A stretch of 64,000 nucleotides of DNA, from the NCBI GenBank assembly GCA_911728435.2, contig OU452205.1, positions 5,524,260 to 5,588,259 of the forward strand. Reading direction: 5' to 3'. Below the pieces are notes generated by a model. That model had not been told where the DNA came from, made no database searches, and was given only the letters and a program-made list of their open reading frames with translations. Below are positions 1 through 11,975 of this stretch, piece by piece. The translations under genes and the position numbers were made by a program. Position 1 is the first letter of the stretch. Each line of letters starts with the position of its first letter. This DNA is from Apoderus coryli (Eukaryota > Arthropoda > Insecta > Coleoptera > Attelabidae).

Positions 1-340
1 TGGGTATCTTAAAACCGAACTTTTTCCAGTGGCGTAGAAATTGGGGAAAAAAACACCCACTACCCCGTCAAAATCTTCACTAATTATGAATTTAAAACAA
101 AAGATTCTCACAAAAAACATAGCTTATTATGAGTAGACAATGCTTACAAATGCTGTTTTTTGTACGAAAAACGGTTCCGGAGATATCCGCAAAAAAACGG
201 ATGTTTTTTTCAATTTCAAGACCCTGTATCTCGAAAATGGTACATTTTAGAGGGTTAGTTAATAGAAACTTTTATTCATATTTTTGGACGAGCTCTCACC
301 TCATTAAGTCCTGCGCATATATTATGGAACACCCTGTATA
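1..340. mobile_element. Terminal part of a CAGGGTG-ended DNA transposon
   Basis: This stretch ends near 335 in the motif CACCCTGTATATA. The same terminal motif, in either orientation, recurs at about 3738, 3843, 4030, 4985, 14758, 15501, 26157, 36834 and 63240. The interior has the A-rich, non-coding character of the other copies, with a GGAGATATCCGC motif also seen near 53306. The reading frame through it shows no domain. Identification as a transposon end is inferred from recurrence only. Confidence 0.4.
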
Positions 341-1549
341 TACGACCAAATCATATGACGAAATCCGCTTGTCAACTTACTGTAAACAACAGAAATATTG
401 CTCGCACGTCAAAACACTGTCAAAAATGTCAAACTTCAAGATGGCGATGACAGATTTTACCAGTGTTGCCAGTTCTCAATACATAAATAGTATAGTCGTT
501 TGAGAGTGGAATTCATGTAAAAAATCAATAACGTTTTAAGATATTAGATTTAGTTTCACAAACTAATAAATTGAAACAATACATTCTAGAGCACTTGCTG
601 CTGTTGTCCACAAAATGATCAAGACAATAGCAGTGTAGACGTACCTAGACATAATAAACGACCGCAACAGTGTGTAATTCCCACGACAAATAAAGACAAA
701 ACGTCTTTTTTTTTTGCTGTTGTATTCGCTTTATAATATGCATCTATAGTATTGGTACTAAACGGTGGTTTAGTATTACCCATTGTCTGCGACACTTCAG
801 AAAACAAAAGTGAATCATTACACAACAGTGTTTTTGTCTATTATTATAACAGTTTATTATGTTTTAGAGAGCGGTTGTGACAAACAATAACCCTAGCATC
901 AGCTGAACATACACGTATGGGATAATTCATTTTTTTCTATTTCAAGGCTATCCTATTACAGCCAATATCGATTGATTTGCGTAAAATTGCAGCCCATTCC
1001 AATCTTTATTTCATTTATTTCGCCTTGAAATACTAAAATATGAAGTCAGTGAGACGTTGTTTTACAAGAGTCTTTACATGCAATACATGCTCGCTTTTAT
1101 GTACCGAAAGAGCTACAAGTTTAAGTTCCGCATTTATGAGTCCAATAATTTGCTGTTTCTAAAGTTGTAAGATTCCGAGTAGTTCCGTAAATATTCGGAA
1201 AACCCCGAAATTTTAGTATATGGTATTATCGCTGCATATTCGTTACCGAGTGATTGCTGATGATGATGACTACTGGTATATATCTTGGACGGATATATTA
1301 TTACCACCAAAAGTATGCCAGAAATACGAGTATATAAAGACAACAGCAGACTGCTGATTGTCGCCATTAAAAATATCATTTAGAATTAAATGAAATAGAT
1401 GTTTCAAGAAGAAAGCTTAAATGCCTTTTGGGGCGTTAAGTGACCTTGATAAGTTACCGGATAACCGAGATACGAGGGGGCTCTCCAAAGGGGAGAGAAA
1501 AAAGTAACTCCCATAAATGTTATTTTAAGATCTTTTTATCTTTTCCCTA

Positions 1550-2712
1550 CTACGGTTGACGAAGTTATTAGAGTTGCCTGAAAGGTTTGTAGGAAAAAAT
1601 CAAGTGGTACAGATAACATTCCAGGTCATGTGGTATTGAGTATTATTGAAATAATTGCAGAACCTTTATCCGCGATCATTAATAAGAGTTTTGAGGAAGG
1701 TGTTTTTCCAGAGTGCCTTAAGACATCAAAAATAGTTCCTATTTATAAACAAAAAGGTGATGCAAAAGATACAAATAATTACAGACCGTTGGAACTACAA
1801 AGTCAATTTAGTAAAATATTTGAGTGCTTATATAACATGAATAATTATCTCGAAAATTTAAGATCCTCTGTTGCAACCAGAATGGATTCAGGATCGGTCG
1901 ATCAACAGAAACAGCTCTTAATCAGGCTTTGGACAACCTATACCAGTCACACAATAATAAGGAAATAGCTCTTGGCCTTTTCTTTGATTTAAGCAAGGCG
2001 TTTGATCATGGTGGCTTATGGACCATGATCTTTTGTTTCTGAAACTGAACAGCGGCCGCATGGATACGTAGCTATCTTACACAACGTACACAGGTGGTTG
2101 AAATTGCGGGTGTTCGTTCGAGGTCCGAGATCTTGAGCAGTGAAGTGCCGCAGGGCTCCTGTCTCTCACCTACCTTGTTCAATGTTTTTATTGACGATAT
2201 CTCTGAACTTCTGGGTATTTTTGGATATTTCATTCTTTATGCAGACGCAATACAAAAAATTCCTCAGACAGCATCATGTAGGGAACATTTTGTGAATTTG
2301 AAAATAATGACTTTTCCTTGCCTCTACATGTACGCACTCATAATTCATATCAAAAAACAAAGTGAATCGTTGCTTAAAAGAGAAGATGTTCACAGTTATT
2401 ACACTAGAAACAAAAGTAACGGGTTTTGCCATTTCCTAGACTAAGTATTGGTCAGAAAAATCCTAACTATATTGGCGTAAAGTGTTATAATAAGATTCTG
2501 AAAATTAACAAATTTAAAAACCTAACATTTAGGAGATTTAAGCTGGAGTTGAGAAATTATTTTTGTGGATAAATGTTTTTATTCTGTGGATGAATTTTTG
2601 AACTATACAACGGATTAATAATATGTATCTATTAGTTATTATGTTTGACAATTCCATAATGTAACATGTTGTATTGTTATCATTCGGTGGAACTAAGAAA
2701 CAAATAAATAAA
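1550..2712 (+). pseudogene. Decayed non-LTR retrotransposon (LINE), reverse transcriptase fragment
   Basis: Broken frames read as a jockey/CR1-like reverse transcriptase. An upstream piece has SSGTDNIPGHVV, then FPECLKTSKIVPIYKQKGD and NNYRP. A later piece has SKAFDH, VPQGSCLSPTLFNVFIDDI and a decayed YADA, in which the second catalytic aspartate is lost. Near 2370-2500 a third piece matches the usual C-terminus (KREDVHSYYTRNKS). Several stop codons and frameshifts separate the pieces. The element is 5'-truncated and ends in an AATAAATAAA tail near 2702-2712. It cannot encode an active enzyme. Confidence 0.85.
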
Positions 2713-3986
2713 GGTTCTCAAAAAGTAAAAGTGTTATCTTAATTCTGATTGTGACATCTTAAGTTTGGTAAAAAAAATAGCACCCCCGAAAACCGTTTCC
2801 TTATATCTTTACTAACAACCGATTAACCTGCAAAACCATCGAATTTGGGACACCCTATACATTAAATACGCTTTTTCAAAACACTTTATATATGACAGTT
2901 CCTTGGAGCTATTAAATCAAATGAAACAATTAAATTTTAAAGCAACTTACTTACCTATACTGTTCATTCCTGGTTGAAAATTAATTGCAATATTAGTAAA
3001 GCATGAGTGCCTTAATTTAATTACATCACTCATAATAATTCCAGTGTATGGTAACCCTTACGTGACCTATACACTATAATATAATGACGATGGTGTGGTT
3101 GGGGTCCAAGTCGGCTATATGGAAACGAAGCTATACGACTTATAATATGTAGAAAAAAAAATAGTTTGCTGCTGGCCGGTATCCCGCGGTGCCCACTGCG
3201 ATGTGTGGCTGGCTTGATATTGAGGGTGCATGACGTTTGAATGACCGCTCGTGCGAAAATAGATAATGTAGGTATCATCAACATTTCATTTACAAAAAGT
3301 TCATTACGTATACGGGGTCATACTTATAGAGTATGACGTACGCATACATATTTTAAATCCAGGCTTTTTATAAAACACCTAGGTTTTTTCAAATTGAGTG
3401 AGGCGTCATAATAATAATAATAATAATATTTGCTTAACAGGTATAAACCCACTTACAAGACACATTACATATTTACATAAACGTACAACTAAAATATAAT
3501 AAGACAGAAGATTCAATTCAAACAAGACGATAGAACATGCTCTTAAATGTATTCAATTTCTCACCAAAAGAATTTAAGTTCCTGTGAAAATTGTAGTGAT
3601 TACACAAACTCGAGAGCTCTACCGTGATAATTAGAATGTACCGGGTGTACAGATAGAATGGACAAAAACCACGCTCCTTAGTAGTAGTAACAATGTAATG
3701 CTTTGCCTGACCAAAAATGTTATCAAAATATGTAATACAGGGTGAGTCACGAGGAACTGTACATACTTCTACCATAAGTAGAGGCACGTTAGGGGATTAT
3801 CAAATGACCATTAAAAATGTCTCCTTGTTTTGATTATTAATATACAGGGTGAATTATGGATCTTCACCAAAACAATGTTTCGTCATATCTTTTCAATGAT
3901 TAAGTCGATTTATCTCATTTTTTTTTTATAAAAGTGTGTATTGGTGTCTGGCAACTAACTGACATATTCAGAATTGAAAAAATCCA
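2713..3986. other. Gene-free AT-rich stretch
   Basis: No exon, RNA gene or conserved protein motif is seen on either strand. It holds an (ATA)n microsatellite at about 3408-3430 and two CAGGGTG transposon-end motifs near 3738 and 3843. The open frames at 3030-3284 and 3518-3787 have no recognisable domain and look accidental. Confidence 0.5.
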
Positions 3987-5222
3987 GGTCCGTCTTCGAG
4001 AAAATTTGTGGGACTGCTTCATATTTAACGCTTCACCCTGTATATGATTTTTCAAAAATCTGATATAATTTTTTCAGAGGGCATAAATAGACAGTTATAC
4101 CTGGGTATTTGAATTTTTTGTTACACTCACCTCACATTTCCAATTAAAGATTCATTTTAGAGCCAAATTGAAAATTGGCAATAATGAAATATCTTACTGT
4201 ACAATAATGTTTAGTTATTAAAAAGAAATCTTCAAAATATACAGAAACGACACACACTGTGCTCCAGTATGGTAAATACCATAATTTGAATTGATTTACA
4301 GGGCTGGATTTAAAAATCTGGCTTATCTGGTTCATCCCAATAATTCACCCTGTATGTAACTTTTTCCACCCGTACTAGACAGAAAACAGATAAAAAATGT
4401 TTTTAATAACCTAGTTTTCTTATTTGTTTGAGGAAAACTCATGTGTCTAATTATTTGAATCGGAATGAAATGAACAAGCCAGGGAAATGTTTATTCATAA
4501 ATTAAGAAATAAAATAAAAAACAATAACCAAACAATAAAACAGTTTTAACAATGTGGAACAAAGTAAAAAACAATTGAATAAAATTACGATTATAAATTA
4601 TGTTCAAAATGAAATCCATCTGCCTTAATACACTTTTCTTGGCGAATGTTTAAATGTGTAATGGACTTTCTGATTGTCAGTGGGTCATTTCTGGTAATAT
4701 TGCAACAGTGAATAATTCTGTTAATGATCTGTTGTGTTTTATAATCGTAATGGTAATTAAATTGTTTTTTACTTTGTTCCACATTGTTAAAACTGTTTTA
4801 TTGTTTGGTTATTGTTTTTTATTTTATTTCTTAATTTAGGAATAAACATTTCCCTGGCTTGTTCATTTCATTCCGATTCAAATAATTAGGCACATGATTT
4901 TTCCTCAAACAAATAAGAAAACTAGGTTATTACAAACATTTTTTATCTGTTTGCTGTCTATTACGGGTGGAAAAAGTTACATACAGGGTGAATTATTGGG
5001 ATGAACCAGATATGCCAGATTTTTAAATCCGGCCCTGTAAATCAATTCAAATTAATTGGAAATGTGAGGTGAGTGTAACGAAAAATTCAAATACCCAGGT
5101 CTAACTGTCTATGTATGCCCTCTGAAAAAATTATATCAGATTTTTCAAAAATCATATTACAGGGTACAGGGTGAAGTGTTGAATATGAAGCAGTCCCACA
5201 AATTTTCTCGAAGACGGACCTG
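3987..5222. mobile_element. Large inverted-repeat copy of a CAGGGTG DDE transposon
   Basis: The sequence from 3987 to about 4590 is repeated in inverse orientation from about 4738 to 5222, so the whole unit folds back on itself. The left arm carries about 140 bp (roughly 4145-4288) that the right arm lacks. The loop and left arm encode, on the minus strand (4591-4782), a peptide ending CIKADGFHFEHNL. That resembles the C-terminus (GGHFEHL) of insect mariner-superfamily transposases, also found at 28085-28402. CAGGGTG motifs occur in both arms. It is not functional: only a transposase tail is present. Confidence 0.65.
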
Positions 5223-7130
5223 GAACACACACAGTTAATGGTTTAATTAGTAAACTTAAGGATAAAAATAGTGAATAATGAAGAGACTGGGTTGTCAAGT
5301 TATTATTTCCATACTAACCTTCAAAAATTTTCTTTTTTTGACGTTAAAATTTTAGAGTTTGAACAAAGAAATATAAGGGAAAGTAAAGATACAGATAGAA
5401 AATTTAAAAACATACACGAAATTTAAGTGCATTTTATAAACGAGTTTACACAAAGTTGCTCTAAAGAAGCTGCCAAGATGTTAGCTACTGTCAATTTGAC
5501 GCAGAATTTATCCAGAAGTACTGTTTCTGTAAGTAAGTAAGAATTTAGATTTAGAGCCCACCCAACACATGGACCGCACGCTCCTGACAGTAGCTATCTA
5601 GAATCTGCTATAAGGTTGATTTCCAATCATCCTTGATGGCTATTACACTGCAGAAAAAAGCGCGATTTAAAAATAACATTAAAGAATTGAGAATAATTGA
5701 TCATTCATTAATCATATTATGAGTGATTTTCCTAAAATAAAAACTAGAAATGAAGATTAAAACAAAACATACTCCATACCACTCCTTATACAGAGGTTAT
5801 ACCTAAGATACATTTAGGAGATATCAAAAATTAATTAAAAACATCATCTTTGAGCGGCCGTGACCATGCGAAGCTATAAAATTCTAAGTAAGTAGTCTCG
5901 TAACTCTAGAACAAGAATACCTGTAAGTAATTGAGCATATTATTTATATTAGTATACCTACAAGAATTAAATAATTAAAATCGTTTTCGCTAATGATTAT
6001 TTAAATTACAGCTGGAAATGAGTGTAATAATTGACGATGAGTATTTAATATACAAATACTAATGTGGCAGAGATATTTCGTACACTGTATCCAAAAGTTT
6101 ACTCATAAATAAGAATGATAAACCCCATTTTAATTACTTTACTTGTTTCAGTCTCGAACCCGTATCGCTAACAATGTTTCTGCATTCACAATAATGAAAT
6201 GGAAGTCGACATTTAAAGAAGTGTTTGGGTAAAATGTGTTTTCTCTATAGCCATCGAGGCACGTATAGTTCTCCTATTTTTGTGAACTTTTTGTCATTTG
6301 CCTTTCTCGTAAGAGTCTTAGTGACAAGCTCTATTTCCAAATAAAATATTTATTTAGTTTTTGATGTAGACATCAGCTATTTATTTTTTTCACGGACGCC
6401 TATGATACATAAATTTTTTGTCGTGTATTTTTAACACCAATTCAAGTCCTTAAAAGGCTAAAAATCTCATTTTACAGTCTATTTTTAACCCTTTTTCTAC
6501 TATTATAAACACCTATGTAAACAAGTGTTTATGCTGCATTTTGTAGGTTATCTTATATCAAAACTCTTAAAACATAGAAAGAGAAGGAAGGAGACAAACG
6601 AATTTTTAAAAGTGTCATACCTCGTTTATTTACTTTAGTAATGCTATAATAATTTTTTGAGAATTATGTGAGAATCCACATTTTACTTTTAACAAACAAA
6701 ACATTTTTCCGCAAAATGGTAAATGCTTGAGCGACAATTTTCATAGTTTTCATGCATATTAATCGTATGTATTTAATTTCAGTAATTCAAATATTTTAAA
6801 CTCGAGATTTCCTATTCATTGTATGTATATCACTGACAATGACATGTTTATATGTCGAAACATGTATGGTGACGTGCTTGATTAATTTAGCACACTTAAA
6901 ATAATTATAAACTCGATTTTGTGGAGTCAACGCATTTTTATTTCTTATCCAGAATTGTCTGTATAAGTTTTCTGTCTAAAAGATGACATTAGAAAAACAA
7001 AATAAACTCAAATATAATAAATTAACAAATAAATAAAATGGCAGTTTAGTAGTTTAGAAAAGGACTATAAAATCCGTCTCTGACTTCTATATCTGAAAGA
7101 GACAAAGCTATTATGTAGTGGACAGCTGAT
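5223..7130. other. Gene-free stretch with repeat fragments
   Basis: No host gene is seen. At about 6250-6345 lies a copy of a repeat also present at 11803-11920 (shared motif ATCGAGGCACG or CTCGAGGCACG, then GTGACAAGCT and ATTTCCAAATAA). At 5500-5560 there is a short segment related to 35690-35740. The rest is AT-rich without open frames of note. Confidence 0.45.
6826..6870 (+). ncRNA. Degenerate hammerhead-like module
   Basis: A CUGACAA core (one change from CUGANGA) is followed by one extra base, a GACAU/AUGUC stem and GAAAC. This is the same order as in the Penelope-like modules at 42283 and 9863. Stem I is incomplete and the core is mutated, so it is probably inactive. It is annotated only as a decayed relative. 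Confidence 0.4.
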
Positions 7131-7132
7131 GT

Positions 7133-7490
7133 AGAACGTTGCCTAGATGCAGACGTCACATGTAAAGATTTATTTTTTGGCATAACGTTGCCTAGAAACG
7201 AATGTCGCTTGCGATTTATTTTTTGGCATAACGTTGCCTAGAAACGAACGTTGCTTACGATTTATTTTTTGGCATAACGTTGCCTAGAAACCAACGTTAC
7301 ATGTGAAGATTTTTTTTTGGCAAACGTTGCCTAGATGCAGACGTCACATGTGAAGATTTATTTTTTGGCATAACGTTGCCTAGAAACCAATGTCGCTTGC
7401 GATTTATTTTTTGGCATAACGTTGCCTAGAAACGAACGTCGCTTACGATTTATTTTTTGGCATAATGTTGCCTAGAAACGAACGTTGCTT
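7133..7490. repeat. 46-bp minisatellite, about 8 units, with a 4-unit higher-order period
   Basis: About eight head-to-tail copies of a unit of roughly 46 bp contain AACGTTGCCTAGAAACG and TTTATTTTTTGGCAT. Units 1 and 5 share the variant TAGATGCAGACGTCACATG, units 2 and 6 share GTCGCTTGCG, and units 3 and 7 share GCTTACG. The array is therefore organised as a block of about 189 bp repeated twice. No protein frame follows the period. Decayed relatives of the unit continue to about 7620. Confidence 0.9.
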
Positions 7491-7619
7491 GTAATTTTGT
7501 TTTTTTTTTGTTTTTTCAGCAAACATGGTCTACCATATGGAGGTGAACATACTTGATTGTTCTTGTTTTTTTTTTTGGCAAACGCTGACTATAAGTGAAC
7601 GTCGCTTGTAATATTTAAG

Positions 7620-9794
7620 ATACTTTTATTTCATTATATTGTTTTAACGAATAAGCCGAATGTTATAATATTTTTAGTCTAGAAAGGCCATTGTACTATT
7701 CGATGACCTGCAACTTTTTTATTTTAACACACTTCCTATTATACTTAATGTGTTATTAGATATATTTCAATCATTATATCATATGGCGCAAGATTCCTAA
7801 ACAGTGAGGACACTGCCCTTTCTGTTTGGTTTTTGTTAACACTCTGTAAACATTTCAACGAGTGAGATTTTAAAAAAGGCTGATTGTACAAGTTTTAGTT
7901 TGGATGCCGAAAGAGAAGTGATCTTTTAGTTAGTTAGATGATTATATTGTTAGAGAATAGTTGAATATAGAAAAAGCTGTTGTACTAAGCGGATTAAATT
8001 CAATTATTTGCATTATTATCGGGTTTTATTTGAATTCACTGATATTATCCTTACAATACTTACAATTTCAAAACTTTATGGACGCGTTTTGGGCAGTTAT
8101 TTTTGTTTTTTGCTGCGAACAAACTCGGCCAGGGAACTTCGAAATTATTACAATGAATATAAACCAAAAAAAATAAAAAAGTATCTGGCTAGAAGCAAGC
8201 AAAAGGTAAGAGGAAACTCGCTTTGCGAGTGGGAAATCGTGATTAACTTACCTACATGAATAATTTCAGAGGAATCAAGGTAATCAAGGCCGGCTCCCAG
8301 GCCGCATTCGTCACCTTTTTCACGCGGAGGGATCACCTAGGCTGCATGCACAAAGGTCCCAATGGTTTGGTGCAATGCCATCCTCTACAAATTCCAGATT
8401 CGCAAGAGGCGGAATCTTATAAATGAAAAATAATCTACGATAATTTACTTACAAAGCAAAACACATTAAAGAAGAAAAGAAGCAAGTAAATTATCTAATT
8501 ATAGGTATATAAAGATATGTTTAGTTTTAAAATTACAAATTGTAGAAAATAGGTATAGCAAAATTGGATACATAAATCACATGTGGATATAGTGTATATA
8601 GCAATTTATTATTTTGAAAATAAAAACAAAAATAGACGTACCAGCAGATATTAAACAGATAAATAGACAGTTGTTACACACACCGCGGTGCTATTACAGC
8701 TCAGGTTATAGGGTATGGCTTTATTACAAATTTGGTCATTACGTAGCTACAATCACTTATAATGCGTCTTGGAAATATATATTCTTTTGATAAAAATTTA
8801 AATTGTATTATCTCTCTTCATTCAGACATGGGTACCTACCTACTAGCGTGTTTGTATATCGACTGACCATTATGATTTGTTTACATCCAGATAAACTATG
8901 GTAGTTGATTTTTTATGGATAGCAAATGCATTTAATCTTTGGACAGAAAAAGGCTAAAGACGACTTTACGGACAGTGGAATCTTCTGTTTTTTTTTGTGT
9001 TTATTATTATTTGAAATACTATATTAAAAAAAATTGTGTTATTGAAGCCAAAAATCAAAATTTAATTCCCATAAAAATCGACTTTTTCACCTATTAATTG
9101 AAGCGTTTGGGGGAACAAGGTACACAACTCACATTTTTAAAAAAATTGAGATTAGTATAAGGAATTTATTTTGTCAATATTCCCATAAATATTGAACAAA
9201 AATTTGATATTTTAACACTGCAGCTACTGCTATTAAGCTATAACACCCAAGAAGTATTTTATTTATTTAATTAATTATTTATTTTATTTCAAATTATGTT
9301 CTAAAGTTTGCATACCAAAAATGAAAATAAATGTTCTTATAAAAAACAAAAAACTCTAACGCAACTTAACACTTATCGAAATAATTAAAATATCTTGGAT
9401 CTTTTTGTTGCTTTAAGTCGCGTTTAGAAACTATAATTAACTGATCTAAAAACTTCGATTAAATATAACGATCATAATTAGTATTACTTTATAGAAAGTG
9501 GCAATCTGTTAGACTTCGTCAACTTGAGCATCATCAGTCTCGCTGTCGTCATCTTGTCCTAAAGTTATTATGATGTGCTCAATTTCCTCCAAAATTCTTC
9601 TTCCAACTCCTTAACATGTCGGCAAAAACTATTCCAATCATTACTGTATATTAAAAACTTCTTTTAATGTAGTTGGGTTAAAATTTCCGGTTGTATTGCG
9701 GGTTCTTTTATATTTCAAGTTTTGCGTAAGTTAACTCTAATTGGTTTAACTCGCACATATACGGAGGCGTTCTAAGAGATGTTTTTTTAAATCG
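7620..9794. other. Gene-free AT-rich stretch
   Basis: I see no exon with flanking splice sites and no RNA gene. Short open frames at 7961-8176 and 8008-8259 overlap each other and carry no known motif. A short GC-richer patch at 8270-8410 stands out from its surroundings but was not identified. Confidence 0.45.
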
Positions 9795-9862
9795 AACTAC
9801 CCTGATTTAATGGAATGAAAGACGTCTACTCCACAATATAATCTTCTATAATTAAATCAATA

Positions 9863-9904
9863 ACCATACATGTTTCGAGAGTATATACTCTCATCATCAG
9901 TGGT
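9863..9904 (-). ncRNA. Variant hammerhead-like module in the left arm
   Basis: Read on the minus strand it has ACCA, the CUGAUGA core, one extra U, a GAGAGU/ACUCUC stem with a 4-nt loop, GAAA, a self-complementary ACAUGU, then A and UGGU pairing with ACCA. The order matches a hammerhead with minimal stem III. The extra U between the core and stem II departs from the canonical form, so activity is uncertain. The mate at 10283-10324 has lost the G of GAAA. Confidence 0.55.
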
Positions 9905-10282
9905 AATAATAGGGTCGAAATTAGAAAGCTACTTAATGTGTTATTCAAGGATGAATTGATAACAATTACAGATCTGAAAACAGGTATTACAAAGTAAGTG
10001 AACCAGTTCAAACGATCCTAAATCATGTGCAACTTACCACATTTTGGAAATAAAAATATTATATTTAAAATATTGTTGCAATGCCACTTGAATTATTTTT
10101 AATGCTGACAACAATATTTTAAATATAATATTTTTATTTCCACAATGTGGTAAGTTGCACATGGTTTAGGATCGTTTGAACTGGTTCACTTACTTTGTAA
10201 TACCTGTTTTCAGATCTGTAATTGTTATCAATTCATCCTTGAATAACACATTAAGTAGCTTTCTAATTTCGACCCTATTATT

Positions 10283-10324
10283 ACCACTGATGATGAGAGT
10301 ATATACTCTCAAAACATGTATGGT
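10283..10324 (+). ncRNA. Variant hammerhead-like module in the right arm, G12 lost
   Basis: This is the mirror copy of the module at 9863-9904. It keeps ACCA, CUGAUGA, the GAGAGU/ACUCUC stem and UGGU, but reads AAAA in place of GAAA after stem II. The invariant G at this position acts in catalysis in the hammerhead family, so this copy is predicted dead. Confidence 0.5.
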
Positions 10325-10429
10325 TATTGATTTAATTATAGAAGATTATATTGTGGAGAAGACGTCTTTCATTCCATTACACTTTCACTTATCGTCATGG
10401 ATTATTTTTCGAAAACTACCCTGATTTTT

Positions 10430-11375
10430 TTAGGCAATAAAATTGCATATTTTTGTTCCTTTTAAATGATATACGACACTTAATAGTCTTAGTTTTAGAA
10501 ATATCAAAAATCGAGAATGGTATTGAAAAACTTATTGTTTCGAAGATTTCTGGACACTGTAATTTATGTATAGTGTTAACTTCTGTCACGATTATGTTGT
10601 TAATCTTTAAAATACCAAAATTCTAAGTAGATTCAATAAAAATTTCCAGTTTTGATGCCTTAATAAACAACAAACAATGTGTAAGCTTATATTTCTACAA
10701 GAACAAAGAAAAAGTGTTTTGAACCTAAAACACTAAAGTAACAGAACACTAAATATACAATAATAATTTGATAATATTGCAATTCATACACGACAACAAA
10801 AGTATAAATAATAACACCACTCTGCCACTGGCTGATTCAATATTACTACGAGGGGTGGCAACAATTGCGGGGAAGAACTCAGTTTCCACCAATTGTGACT
10901 TGAACACCCGCATGGCGACAAAATGTGCGTGGTATTGCCGATTTTACAGAAGATCGTAATTTCTTTTCCCTATTTTAATATTCAGTGGTAAAAATTTTAG
11001 TTATTAAATAAAAATAAAACAAACCCCCACTTAAAAATGCTGAGCTTTTTTCATTATTATTATTTGTAATTGTAAAAAATCGATTTTCAAGTTAATACTA
11101 CTTTTTTGTAGAACTACTGATTTTTTGTAGATAAATTCGGCAATATAGGATTTATATAGGATTTTTTTGTCCACATTCCTTTTGTTGTCACAGATTCGTT
11201 TGCCAAGCAATATGAACACACCGGACTTTGTCTTGCGATTGGAATTAGGGTTGATTAAATATATTTCCTAAATTTTATCGTTGAACGATAATAGATAACG
11301 GATAATATGTTTCAAATGGCAGACAACGCAGAGTTAGATCGATGGTCGATGAAATCAATTTTGTTTCCTTTTTTT
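10430..11375. other. Gene-free stretch
   Basis: It is AT-rich, with no exon or structured RNA recognised. Open frames at 10768-10959 and 11031-11219 lack motifs and flanking splice signals. Confidence 0.4.
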
Positions 11376-11379
11376 CTTT

Positions 11380-11770
11380 AGGCTCGTATTAACAACAAAA
11401 CTTAAACAAAAGTATTTTTTTATTTCAAGTCATATTTCTTTTTTTTTCTCGACGTTTCGAAAAAAAAATGTCTTCTTCAGGGGGAAAAAAGAACACTAAT
11501 GAGATGTTGGAAGGTATAAATATTTTTACACCTGTTTTATTTTTCAAAGAATTTTTGGACTGACTTTATAGGAAAAAAAATAAAAGCAATGATAAATAAT
11601 TATATGTTGTAGACTACTAAAAAAAATCCTGAAGAAAATTTTTTTTGTCGAAACATCGAAAAAGAAAAAAAAAAAAAAAAGAAGTGACATGAAATAAAAA
11701 AACTGATATTTAATTTTTGATAATACGAACCTAAAAACCCAATAACGATATCCAGAGATCAAATCACTGG
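11380..11770. repeat. Foldback-like repeat with CTGAAGAAGAC / CGAAACGTCGA motifs, copy 1
   Basis: The ends are inverted: CTCGTATTAACAACAAAA on the left and AATACGAACCTAAAAACCC then ATATCC on the right. Inside, motifs of the form CCTGAAGAAGAC and CGAAACGTCGA occur in both orientations. The same family is at 34225-34485 and 55290-55470. The core resembles the Penelope hammerhead layout, but stem I does not pair, so it is listed as a repeat only. Confidence 0.6.
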
Positions 11771-11802
11771 CATCACACGATTTGAAGAAAAAATAAACTG
11801 TC

Positions 11803-11975
11803 GCCCTCGAGGCACGAATAGCTCTCCATATATAAGTGTAAACGTAATATTTTTGTCACCTTCCTGCCATTTACCTTTATCGTAAGGCTCTTGGTGACAA
11901 GCTATATTTCCAAATAACTTTGAGTTGGAATAATTCATACTCGTTAGCGAGTGAATGCTGATGGTGATCCAAAAT
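11803..11975 (+). repeat. Repeat with LINE-like tail (ACTCGTTAGCGAGT hairpin)
   Basis: The first part (11803-11920) is shared with 6250-6345. It runs into GGAATAATTCATACTCG, TTAGCGAGTGAATGCTGATGG, a tail also found at the ends of the LINE fragments at 30320-30605 and 34490-34860. ACTCG and CGAGT form a 5-bp hairpin around a TTAG loop. This is probably the 3' end of a severely 5'-truncated non-LTR element. Confidence 0.55.

Larger units (their letters stand above)
9795..10427. mobile_element. Penelope-like inverted-pair insertion with 14-bp target duplication
   Basis: Two nearly identical arms (about 9809-10080 and 10111-10378) face each other around a short loop. The whole is flanked by the 14-bp direct repeat AACTACCCTGATTT at 9795-9808 and 10414-10427. 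Each arm carries a hammerhead-like module (9863-9904 minus; 10283-10324 plus). Both arms show the same 61-codon open frame, but this frame runs through the ribozyme motif and is not a credible protein. Long variable target duplications and inverted partial copies are typical of Penelope-like elements. Assignment to that class is an inference, since no reverse transcriptase is present. Confidence 0.7.

Noticed and set aside
7133..7490. CRISPR-like array
   Set aside because: Units are contiguous and uniform without unique spacers; it is a eukaryotic minisatellite.
9826..10424. The same ~61-residue protein frame on both strands (MNWFTYFVIPV...)
   Set aside because: It is simply the same repeat arm read twice, and it runs through the hammerhead-like module; no domain or codon evidence supports a protein.
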